From: Enoplosus armatus
Lineage: Eukaryota; Chordata; Actinopteri; Centrarchiformes; Enoplosidae
Length of the DNA: 64,000 nucleotides
NCBI RefSeq assembly: GCF_043641665.1
Contig: NC_092203.1
Coordinates: forward strand, 4,861,067 to 4,925,066
Direction: 5' to 3'
Every line of letters begins with the position of its first letter. The stretch's first letter is position 1. This document shows, one piece after another, positions 38,426 to 50,000 of this stretch. The notes under the pieces were generated by a model. It searched no databases. It saw nothing but the letters and a program-made list of their open reading frames with translations, and had not been told where the DNA came from. The position numbers and the translations under genes were made by a program.

Positions 38426-40063
38426 AAACTTTAACTTCCCCACACCACCACCAATGAAGACTCACTCATCTCACCTACCTCAGCTCTACAGGCCCCACAT
38501 CTGACACTAAATTAAATTGAACTACAGCTAGATTGTTTTGTTCTTTAAAACAGGTATTCCAGTTAATATGTTAGCATTCCAATCTATACCTTCTAACCTA
38601 TACTTCTCCATTGGCCATGAAAAAGACAAAATAAACATATTACCAACCTTGGTGGGAGAAAAAAAATAACTGTGAGATCAGTGTCCTTGGAAACTGCTTG
38701 ATGAACCCTCACTTCTGGAGCCATTTTCCTGTCAAGGGCTATATACAAGCTTGTAGCTAAGCACTATTTCATGTTTTCACGTGTGTTTCTTTAATATATT
38801 TAATCCCATAATCCACATTTTTGCTCTCTGCACACATGCAGACAGTGTATGATCAGATACCCAACAGATGATGACTTACTGTATGTGCTCATCAGTATAG
38901 TCGGTATCAACAAAAATTAATTACCCTGCATCGCAAGATCACGGTTTTAACCTTTTCAGTGATAATAAGTGTTTGCTTTGATGTCTAGCAGTCCAGGATA
39001 TCACTGTGAGCTGGGGGGAGACCGAGCAGAACTGGTTTGAGCGCAGAGGAAACGACTGAATCACCAAAGAAAGAGACCACAGCTTTTGTGCTAATGTTGC
39101 AGACTTGCACCCAACATGGAAAACTAATTAAAAAGATAAGATTTTTGTGTGGTGGCGTGTAGCTTTTCTGAGGTGGCATTGGTTGCAGGAAGCAAGGGCT
39201 GACAACAATAGGCCTTTGACAAGGAGAACACAGCAATGTCGCCATCTTTGGCTGCAGGCCAGTTTCGCATGCCTCTGTGAGTGTCTCGAGGGTTATTGTG
39301 GCTTTTCAGGGTTTCCCCTCAAAGGCTTTCTGATGCAGCTTTGTGGAATCTATGTGAAGCATTTTTGTCGTGACTAAAATGCCAATGGAAGCGTCCTTGT
39401 AGCCTTCATGGACATCTTGCCATAGCAGAGATGGCACATTAGCCTGTAGCAAGGAAATTAATTATTAGACAAACAAAAATAAGAATTATAGAATCACATG
39501 CAGGCGTTTAATGAGTAAGTGTATCACTGATGAATGCTGTTCTGGGTATATTAGGCCCTATTTAGTTTTATCCACCCTTCGCCGACCTGTGTGAAAAGCT
39601 GTATGTTAACAGAGATATCCTGATCTAAGTGGGCACCTGATTATGTCACGTTGGTTGGGAGAGAAGTTGGATTAGTGTTGTAGGTGGTTGACAAAGCTGC
39701 AAAGCCAGGTTTGCCTTGAGAGAGATGCGTCTTGACATTTGTATCATCAACAGCCTCCCCCTTATTATACAGTAAGTCCCTGAAGAGACATTGGTATAAA
39801 TTAAGCAGAGGCAGACAAACACTTTGGAGAACAGAATCTGCATATAGAGGTGTTGGAATTTTACCAGCTGACCACAGGTCTTGTAAAGTTCTGTAATTAT
39901 TGTCTCAGAAGTCTTTTTCATATTTGTGCTTTGACTAAGCGTCCCCCGCCAAAATCATTATCTCTTCTTTTTGTGATGTTTTGGATGGATTTAGTGTATT
40001 CTCAGCCTGTCTCAGTACAGAATATTAACTCAAGCTTTTGTTTCTTTGCAGGACTGGTAAAAA

Positions 40064-40145
40064 ATGAAAGCTCCCATCCCTCTTCTGATCCTGCTTCATG
40101 CCGTTGTGGTCCATTGCCTGAAAGTGGTGTCGAAGAGAGGCTCGG
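40064..40145 (+). CDS. il1rapl1: IL1RAPL1 first coding segment (exon 2, partial CDS)
   Basis: Exon 2 is 40052-40145. Its translation begins MKAPIPLLILLHAVVVHC and continues LKVVSKRGS, then one base of the next codon. Human IL1RAPL1, as I recall it, begins [20 protein letters not shown] and continues VVTKRGSA; about 19 of 27 positions agree, and the exon ends at the same codon and phase (82 coding bases, phase 1). IL1RAPL2 starts MKPPF and fits less well. Residues 1 to about 18 form a hydrophobic signal peptide. The rest of the protein (three Ig domains, one transmembrane helix, intracellular TIR domain and C-terminal tail) is encoded beyond this window. IL1RAPL1 is a synaptic adhesion receptor that binds presynaptic PTP-delta and organises excitatory synapses. 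The start is secure: an in-frame TAA lies two codons upstream, and A is at -3. The acceptor is TTTCTTTGCAG and the donor is CGG|GTAAGT. Teleosts may carry a and b copies; which one this is cannot be told here. Confidence 0.9.
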
Positions 40146-40788
40146 GTAAGTCTTGTCTTTTTACCACAACTGTTGTATCTTCCTTTTGTTCTAATGGTAG
40201 AAACAATGGGGAAAACGGCTCAATACTATGTATTTTACTGAGAGCATCCCATATATTAACAGCTACAGCTACATTAATTGGTACAGATTTGATTCCCTGG
40301 AACCTGTCAAGATTTCAAGGCTCTTTTCTTTGCCTGAAAGCACAAATCGTGTTTCATTCAACAGCAGGGGGATCACATGGCCTTGTGCTGTTGTACTTGG
40401 AGACTCCAACCAGTCATGCTGAAAAACAGGGCTGTCCTGTTATTTAACAGCTTGATTTTTAAGTCCACAAACACTCAGTTAATCAATTCGAGGTTCAGTG
40501 AGTGAAGATGGAATATTACATTGTTGATCTTTGCAGATCAATTGCATGGTATAATCTTGTTTTAATTTGTCAAAGAAGATAATAAGAACACAGGCTTGTT
40601 TATTCTTGACGGGTTTGCAACATATCTCTTAATGACATAATGAGAGATCACATATGTATTTCACACTTGGATCACCTCTTAGTGTGTAAGGTTGGTCTCA
40701 TGAGGAATCTGTTTGGTCTTCATTATCTGTTTAGCTTAGATCTCCTTTTTAAGAGTGCAGACTGGAGTTATTTACATTCTGGATGCAA

Positions 40789-40968
40789 GGGCTACCTCGG
40801 TAGGTCAACTGGTAGAGCACATACCATGCATCAAGGCTGAGTCCTTGCCACAGTGGCCCGGGTTTGATTCCAGAACCTGGACCCTTTGCTGCAAGCCATC
40901 CCTTCTCCCTCTCTGTCCCGCCTTTTCTGTCTCTCTCTGCAACTATCACAATCCAGTAAAAAGGAACA
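40789..40968 (+). mobile_element. tRNA-derived SINE
   Basis: The head GGGCTACCTCGGTAGGTCAA continues as CTGGTAGAGCAC, a tRNA-like 5' region with an A box at about 40801-40812. It is followed about 50 bases later by a B box, GGTTTGATTCC at 40861-40871 (one change from the RNA polymerase III consensus GGTTCGATTCC, a C-to-T at a CpG). The tail continues with TTTGCTGCAAGCCATCCCTT, CT-rich sequence (TCTCTCTCTGCAAC) and CCAGTAAAAAGG, as in common percomorph SINEs whose tails read TGCATGTC, CCTTTCATGTC and CAATAAAGG. No clear target duplication is seen, so the exact ends are approximate. It sits in the sense orientation about 0.64 kb downstream of coding exon 2. Confidence 0.8.
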
Positions 40969-43900
40969 ATCCACGTTGGCTAACATGAAACATAAAGGAA
41001 GTCTTTTGCTATCCAGAGGCTGCTTGCGTCTGGGTTTTTACCCATGCATATTAGACACAGGTGCAGGAATGGCCCAAGGCTCATCAAAGGGTTTTCTGCT
41101 TTTCCAGCAGAAGTCCCTATGGGCTATCTCCTCAGATGCTTCACGAGCCATTGCCTGGGGCAAGGATTTGAAACGTGTCCACTGATAAATGAGCACCCCA
41201 TCCGAGCCAGACCTCCGTCCTTTGTTCCTTCTCTTTTAGCTTGTACGGCTTTATTAGAAGCCATGCTGGTTGCAAGTTAGAGCACCATTGTAAAAAGGAT
41301 TCTGGGCAATGAAAGCCAGTTTGAAATTGCATTGCTTTCATTTTTATGGAATGGAAAGAAACAGCAGGGGCGGGAAGGTGAGTATCCTAGTGTCATAGCA
41401 GGTATATTTTCAAAGAAATGTTTTTTGGGGTTTGGAGTTCCTTTGTTTATGAGATAAAGCTTGTGCGGTTCATTTGGTCATATTTTTATTACAGATTGGA
41501 TAAATTCAGGTTTATAGTCTCTTAAAGCCTCTTGCAGCATGGCCTTCTCTGATAGAAAACTGTCACCTGGCTTACATGTGATATACTCCACTGTGAAGGA
41601 CTATTTGAGTAAGGTCTAACAATACTTTATTTGTAATACTTCACCATTAATTCCATTTAATCAAAAGTCTTAAAAGTTTTGTTTTTATCTACAACAAAAA
41701 ACATGGGAATTCAGCTGAAATTGATCAAACAGATTACTGATTGAATCCCTAATGAGACAAACTGAGCTGCTCCAAACTCTGCAAACATGTATTGTTTTTC
41801 ATTTGTACCTTTTGTTCAAAGAAATTCACTGTGGACAATCAAACCTGTAAGTGTCAGCCCATTAAAGGAAATTAAATGACTTGATTGACTCCCTCAGGGA
41901 TAATGAATCCACTATCTCGCTTGCTTTCCCTTTCACTGGGCTTCCACACAAACAGGCACACAAACTCCAGAAACCCCTGCACAGTGCTGCATGTGCACCG
42001 CTATTATCTGTAGATGATTAAATTCAAAACACCCATCTTTGAGTAATGCTTTGTCTGCATTTGTTCTCGGGGTGGAACAGTGCAAAAACATACAATGCAT
42101 ATCTGCCATAGTAATCCTCAGCACGCATAAACAGGACAAAAGTATCCATTTGTCCTCTGCTGTGGTTCCTCTTTTGTTAGAATGCTGATATGGCCTGAAC
42201 GGTTGGGCAAACAGAATAATTACGTATATTTTTGCTTAATGCAGCACATCAAGTCAGATGCTGAAGTAAAACCCCACTCTTGGACGCTTCTACGTTGTTG
42301 TTATACCTTCAGTCAGTGATGTTCAATCCAGTATGTACAATTCATTCCAGGAGTTATTTTGTGTTTGAATTTCCATTTATTCGACGTGAATTGCTTTCTG
42401 GTTTATGGAAGCTGTTGTCCTTGTAGACATTGGCGTTTATGATCAGTGGCTGACCTTTTCAGTGCCAAACAATGGCATGAATGAAATAATCTCCTTGCTC
42501 TTTGATCATGATTACACCACTATGGATCTGATTTAACGTAGCTCTGACATTTTCTCTTGTTTCAGAATATTGTAGTGGCACTGTATGTATCTGTGTGGTG
42601 CTATGATTGTTATGTGTGGCTAGTTATCAGTGTAATAAGCAAAATGCATGCAGAAATACAAAAATCCACCAGTATATAGTTTTAATCTCAGTTGACTGTT
42701 TACAGCAGGGACTTGAAATCCCAGTTGCTTGTAAATCAGTGTTCGCAGTTGTCAGAATGCACTTCACGTTTTAACAGATGTGGTGTGATGGCAGAGGTCT
42801 AAAGATTAGAAAATCCTCAGTGGGAAAGTCTGTGTGGGGAAAAAAACTAGACTAGAAATTGTTGTAATAAATAGAAGATTTGAGTGATCCATGGACAAAG
42901 TCTAGTTTTGTGGGTCTATTTCTATTACACTTGCTATCCTTGGTTATTTAAAAAGATACTGTCCCTGAAAATGGGTTGTGGTTCTGTTATTGTCTTAAAC
43001 ACACAATCGGCTTCCTTGTTGGCCACTTGTGCCATACTATACAATAGATGCTTAGAAGAGCCGTGTGAGAAAGTGCCTGTTGGGTTGCTCGGCAGTGAGC
43101 TGAAAAGAGCAGAATCCTCTTTCTGTACGCCACACAGCTGCATTTTATTTGATATGAAATAGAAACTCCAGAGTTCACGCAAGGTCTCACTTTAGACTCT
43201 CTGAAGTAATAACTATGCATTTATTCTTTTTCTCACCTCTGAACATGGATTACAATCAGAGTGAGAAGGCGCTTCGGAGGTTACTGAGGAGGAATTTTGG
43301 CAGACCTGAATACAGAATAGAATAAAAAGGGCATACACACACATTGAAAAAGTGACTAAACAGAACATTTCTTAAACACTGTAGCAGGTTTCTAAAATAT
43401 TTCATGGGCATCACCATTCATCTGCATTACACTGTGAACTCTGCTATGTCTTATCTTTGGTGTTCAGTTTTACTCCATGCAGCCTCCCATACTTCCCAGG
43501 CATCAGGAGTTTCTGTTATCCCCAGGGGCTTACTGTGAGCAGTTTTACAGCACGTTTGTTGATGACATACTTGCTGTTTTGAGGACTGGACCTGCTGTCT
43601 TTTTGCTACGGGGACCAGGAGGCCAACATTTGACCTCTTGAAGGAACTGGCCTTCTGTTTTTCGGGCAAAACTTGAACAATATTCAGTGAATTTCCTCTG
43701 AGTCCATGCTTGATTTATTTTACCATTCATCCAATTTGTAAGAAATTTAAAAGATTCTGTTTTATGTCCCAAATCAACACAGCAGTTAGGAAACCGTTCT
43801 CAAGAGTTTTTATTGTTCATGGTTGATTTCTAATGAGGCAAACCAGGGACAGCATCACTGTCAGCCATCGACCATTTACCCCTGTGGACACTGCAGGCAC

Positions 43901-46211
43901 AGTAGCTCTTTCTATTCACAACAATCGCATATCATTTCCACAAACAAGCAGTTTTTCAGCCTTTTGGTCCACCATTGGTTGCCTCAGCATTTAAAGTTTA
44001 CTTGCTGCAGTGCACGAAACATTTCTATTTTATATTCACTAAAAGTCTCCCCTTAACAAAACTGTTAACACATGTCCCCCACAGTGAACACTGATGACAG
44101 TTGTAGATTCACAATCATATTGCTTGACATTGATTGAGACAAATTTGGCCTCTCTCCTCCCCTCTGCAGTACAGTCATTAGTCCCCATTTCTTCACCAGA
44201 CATTGATGAGTCCCCTGACAAATGATGCTTACCTTTCCACAGTCTCCCAGTAATTCCAGCAATATATTACCCATAACACTCACTCACAGTGAATGCGTCA
44301 GTCTGGTGTTCATGCATACGTAAAAAGCTGGTCTCCGACATGTGCTTCCATTTGGAAATGGAATACAGAATCCCGTCTCAGCCTCTATCATCTATTAAGG
44401 ATGGTCCGAGGGCCCGACGTGTCACTCTGATGAAGAGTAGCTGTAAATAAAACACACCACCGCAACAAGACCTTGGTTCCCATTAGAGAGCAGCCGCTCA
44501 TCATCCGTCTCTCCCCGTGTATTTATCTACTGCCGCTACAGTCCACAGGTCCACAACATATATTTTTCCGCCTCTTCGCCGACTTCTTCTTTCCGCTCTT
44601 GCTGGAGGAAGAATCAAGGACATCCTGACAGTCAGTTAAATTTACAGTCTTCACACCCATCACAACGCACAACTCTGGGAGGATGTCAACATTAATACGT
44701 CAGTTAAAGGATAGAATCTTCCCCCCCACATTAATGGGGCTACTCGCAATTTGGCCAATAATAAGGCTCCTCTTAATTGGACAAGACAGTGATTCCTAAC
44801 AGGGGACGTCAACGCACGGCACAAATTCAATTATGGCAAGCCACTTGACTTTGTAATTGATATTAAAGGACGTTAAATATGGCAGGAAGCTGTCAGCACC
44901 AACTTTGATGGAGAGATGGGGCACAGCAGTAGCGACCCTTTCCACTCTGTCAGTTTTTTACACATGGAAACTACTGAATGTCAGATAATTCTTGCATAAG
45001 TCATAAAAATTGCATTAATGGTAATATAGAAGTGCCATCAGATCAACTATATACCACTTGAGGTTGTCAGTGATAAGAACTTGGGATGTAAAGGCTCTAA
45101 AATCTAAAACAAATCCAGGAAACTTCAACTGAGATTGAAAGCTGAAATACAAGCAAGCTCTGTCTCCGTCACACGCGCATACAGAGGCACACATCCGTGA
45201 ATACCCGCGGTTCATCTTCCCTCGGTCAATACCACATACCTGCCACAAATGTTGAATGATTGCCTCCACTGCACCGCCTGTTCATTCCAGGGGAGATTGA
45301 TCACACATATGCTATTAGAAATGAAATGGCTTGCCACATAGAGTTGTTTTCCCTCCCACTGCTCAGAGAGAAAGAAGCAACTCAACACGTGTGCCAGATA
45401 TAGGCCTCTTGACAACCGGGGTTACTATGGATATGTGTTGGGGACACATGCCACAGTCCTCCACGTGAGATGGCTGACGATCAATCACCTGATTTATGAG
45501 CGGAATAGCCTTTCTGTGGCCTGTTTCCTGACCTGTAATAATGTTACAACACCACAGCAATTGAGAAAAATGCCAGGAAAGGGTGTAGGGCTGCAGCGCA
45601 GTGAAGATCCAGTGTGTAGCTGAAGGTTGAGGTGTTTAAAGCTCAAATGCACTGTCGGTGCTTCTGTGTGTGGATGAAAGATGTATCAGGATTACAGCTA
45701 TTTTTATTTATTTGATGCATTTGGGTTTAAGGCATTGACTGCAGAAAAATGTCACCCATAGGCGTATGAAGCCCATGGGATGATTGGATTTGGGTTTACT
45801 GAAATCCAGATTTGGGAAATGGGGTGGAAGTGTGGGTGGAGCTAATAGGGTCAGACACCTGTCAATCACGCAGATATGCCTCAAAACGCACTTATCTTTT
45901 TTGCATTAATATGTCTGAAACTGCATCTTAAGGCAGCAACTGAGCACAGATTTGTTTTCAGTCTAGAGGACAGCATTACTTGATTTTCCAAGGAAAAGGG
46001 CAAAGAACTGCTGCTGCAACAAATAAATACTAAATTATATATACAGACACTTAATTATTCAAACTCAAAAAAGTGTTAAGTTACCTGCTGCTTACAGTAT
46101 TTTAAAGCCGGACCTCTTTGTTGCTTCACTCATTTGATGTTTTATTACGTACGCATGGCTCGCCAATTATATACAGTAGGTGTCGACATGGCTAATGTAA
46201 TGTGAAAAGCT

Positions 46212-46230
46212 TACACACACACACACACAC
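46212..46230. repeat. (AC)n microsatellite
   Basis: A short perfect AC run lies between AAAAGCTT and TCGTTTGATA within intron 2. Confidence 0.9.
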
Positions 46231-46995
46231 TCGTTTGATATTTAGATCTCATTCGCTTCCATCTCTTAACTTTGTGGCATCATAAAAGCTATAAACTGGA
46301 ACAACTTTGAGCTGAAAATGAAAGGTTATAAATATGTACAAATTCTGTGAGTGAAACACTTCAATTTCCTTCCCACCTTCGTGTGTTGTGCTTCCCTCTA
46401 TCTGTTCACTGTCTTGGAACCTCTGCAGGCCTTCTACATTAAATACAATATACTGCATTATCTCCACTTTTAATATTTCTCTCTGAAAGATAACGCGTTC
46501 ATTTCAGGCTCCCTTAGCAAATTATGCAGCCCACTTTAACAGCTGGGGCATTTGGTACCAATTTGAGAGATTATATGTGTGGATGATAATGAGCTTTAGT
46601 CCAAAAGAGGATTTAAACATGGAGAAGGCTGGCCACTGCTTAATTTAAGAAAATCTGGCTCTCAGGGTTAAGGAAGAGGACTTTGGGGGAAATAAAACTC
46701 CCCAAAGAAAAACAGAGAAAATGAAAAGTAAATAAGTAACATTTGTAATAAGTTAAGGGCAATTTGGACATAAACAGTAATGGTCTCAGAAATTATTTTA
46801 ATTCCCCTTCACTGCTCCGCTCTCACAAAGCTGAGCGGCGAGGGGAAATTAAGCTATAGTCTCTCAGTACTATGCAAATTGCCTGAAGGCGGCGATGGGA
46901 CTGTACCCAAAAATATCACACATTTTAACCTGGGGCTGCACTGCATGATTAATCCACGTGGGTACTCCCCCTCACTCTGCGTCGCTCTTTGCCTG

Positions 46996-47016
46996 TATCT
47001 ATCTGTCTGTCTGTCT
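46996..47016. repeat. (TATC)(TGTC)n tetranucleotide repeat
   Basis: The run TATCTATCTGTCTGTCTGTC comprises five four-base units with a T/C-rich flank. It is a minor tandem repeat in intron 2. Confidence 0.8.
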
Positions 47017-50000
47017 AGCAAACTTTGTATTTATGTTTATGTATGTGTGTCATTTCCTGCTTCTGTCACGATGTTGATGGCAGTTTGCTCTTTTTAGTTC
47101 TTCTCAAAAAATCAAAAAAGCTCCTTCATCTGAATGACGCAGCTGTCCCCTCTGATCTCCCTGCCGTTTCTCTCTGTTACCTTGCCTGTCTTTACATTTC
47201 ACCTAACATCCCTCCATTGGTTATTGCTTCCATTGATTGCCGACTTTCTCCTGGAGGCCAGACAGGATCGCTGGGGAGTCAGATAGATGTCTCACAGAAT
47301 AATTAAAGCAATACACTGATGCCTAATCCCATAATCATCATTAGATTTTAACTGGTTTAAACCAAGAGGCTGTTTTCCCGAAGACCTGACCTGCTTTATT
47401 CATGTAAGAACACATTTCTGCATCTGTGATTTCTATTTGTAGATCTAATTTGAAAATAGTACCTCTCCTAATATGCAGACTGGAGACCAAATTATATGCC
47501 TCGTCTTTAAATTACACACCTGTAGTATCTGTTTGAGTGGAGTAAGATTGGGCTAAATGATAGTTCACATCCCTCCTTGATAAAACGTCTAGCTTGAGAA
47601 GCGAGAGCAGACCCTCCTCCTGTTAAGGAAAACAAGTATTGAGGTTTTTTTTCTGTCATTTGTGGAAATCAGACAAACTGGTAATTTGATTTCCACTTGT
47701 CTTGGCCTGTACGATCTCTGAGACATTCAATTCGTTTTTCCCCCAGTGTTGCGACTCTTAGAGTACATTGGTTTTCTATTGATTGGAGCGGTAACTTTGT
47801 TTTGGGCTGATGCAACTCAGTTAAGTTTGATTTCTGAGGGGAGTTCATTGATTTGCATAGCAACACTGTCTCTTGTCATTTTCCAACTTCATCAGCCTCT
47901 ATAATTATCCCCATACGTCACCTGCTGGTTTCCAACTTACAGTACAGGGATTTTAAAAGCACAACATGTTTCTGAATCTTTGCTGATATTTGTATGCACA
48001 ATTACATTTCACATGAATAATTTTCAGGTCAAAAGCATATATCTACTTTTATATGACACTTAAAGTGTATTTTCCCCTCCGTTATGAAGAGCATACATTA
48101 CTTTTTTTTAGCCATCTGTGTTGAACAGAACGCATTGTATAACCAAGAACTTATAGCTTTACTCAAGGATCATTTCTCTTTTGATTGATAGCTTGGGACA
48201 AAAGATGAGATTTTCATATTTTTTTCCTTACACAACTGTCGCTGCTACACACACACAGTAGTTAATCTGTAGTGTTTGGTTGCCATAACAACATATATAT
48301 CACTTTGGGTATGATAGGGAAGGTGTGTTTGGGTTTTATTTAGGTGACAGGATGGAAGATAAGTAAATCAATAGAAAGAAGATTTACAGTGTCGGGACTA
48401 TAGCTTTCTAATGCACTTATTCATACACTGAGCAGGATGTGGATTATAGACAACTGTTCAGTACAGTCATGTTTTTTTCCCCCACAAACCGAGAGTTCGG
48501 GAGTGGAATTAAACTTGAAGTGCACATACCTGTATTATGTATTTAAATGGCTTGTGGTACATTTTCCTTGCTAGAAATAACACTTGCCAAGTGTTGACAC
48601 AACAAGATGGAGCCCTTAAAGCCAATCTTCATTCACTTTTTTGATTATTTCTGAAGCTCCCCTGGAGAAGTGACGTGTGTGTATATGTGAAGTCAACTTT
48701 GATATTTTTTTTTAAATCCAGTTTGAGTCTTTCTTTTAATAATTTGCCATAGATTGGTCAAAGGATGGGATGACTCATTTTCTATTCCCCCATTTGACCT
48801 TGTAAGCCAATTATTTGCTTGTTAGCACTGGAAAAATCCCGATGACTGATAATGTCACTGGATGGGAAGTTTGTGTCCTTTTCCTGCCTTCAGTGTCGCC
48901 GTTGTGAAAGAAACTGCATGAGTTGCGGTTTTTAATTTACCGTCCATGCACAATGAGGCTGTGGTCGCTTGAGAGGTGAAGTTTTGTTTGTGCAGGAAGT
49001 CTCCCAACAACATAGCATTTGATGAGGCTGTCAAGCTCTCTCGCGTCAGCCAGGCACTCAGCGTGTGGCCTTTTTCAATGCTCCTTTATTGGAAAGTTTG
49101 AACACATCCTCTCTCACTGTGTTCATTCCCTGTTCAGTCTCCCCGTCGCTCAATGACAGCTAAGAACAAAAAACACTACTCTCTTGTTCTCTTTGTACAC
49201 TTTCTTTCCTTTCGTTTTTCCTTTTTTCCCCCAGTCTTTTTTTAGTCAAACTAGGATTGGTCAAAGCACAATCAACCTATTTCTGCAACAAGCATAGGCA
49301 TAGTGAATCCTTACAGGTCTCAAGGGAGTCCTGCCAAGTTTGGGGCTTTTTAGTTTTCCTTTTTTTTTTTTGCAAGGGAGAAAGGATGTAAGCTCGCTTG
49401 CCGAGGAGTACGCCTTTGTTGGTTGCAGGAGACTGACGCACTGCAGGAGTTTTGGAAACAAACCAGGTTGACTCTATTCTCCAGGCCCTGGCTGCTTTTC
49501 TCACCACTGTTCTGAAGATACAAGCAGGTCCCATTCAAATCCTACTGCTTAGCATTTTTATTATAATTAGCAGGGAATTACCTGGTATTCCCCCCATAGG
49601 AAAGTATGCCACTTTATCCAAAGCTAAAGTACCTATTGTTTGGGGAGAGAAATGCTACTTTAATTAAGACGCACCAAATTTGCTTTTCAAAATCCACTCT
49701 GTTCAAAATTCAGCTCAACTATTCCCTGTAAGCATGCCTTGTAATTTCATTTGGCACGATTTACAGTGAAGTTCCGTCACATATTTCCCTGTCATGTTTA
49801 TTGCTTGCGTTTGATGTAGCGCATGGTCGAAATATTTAAGACCTCTTATTTATGATCCTCCAGGGCCCAAAAAATGGTAGAAGATGGCAGTTGATTTCCC
49901 TGCAGTGCACTGATCAATAAATTCTACATATCAATTAAGTTCCACTGTCATCTCCAAGGCCTCTCCCAGGGATAAGCCTCTCTCTTATCGGCCAATCACA

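Larger units (their letters stand above)
26368..40051 (+). other. il1rapl1: il1rapl1 intron 1, about 13.7 kb
   Basis: The intron runs from the GTAAGT donor at 26368 to the AG at 40050-40051. A TATTAAC branch-point-like motif (40023-40029) lies 22 bases before that AG and is followed by a T-rich tract (TTTTGTTTCTTTGCAG). CpG-rich DNA continues to about 26980, then ordinary AT-rich sequence follows. Contents noted: Z-DNA-prone alternating tracts at 26859-26949, a G6 triplet repeat at 30734-30757, a pyrimidine-rich stretch at about 34225-34345, a G-quadruplex candidate at 36154-36203, and a LINE fossil at about 37930-38425. No other exon is recognised on either strand. Confidence 0.7.

Noticed and set aside
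40146..40447. Continuation of the il1rapl1 reading frame past exon 2
   Set aside because: The frame stays open to 40447, but a perfect CGG|GTAAGT donor ends the exon at the position and phase expected for the family, and the read-through residues do not resemble IL1RAPL1.
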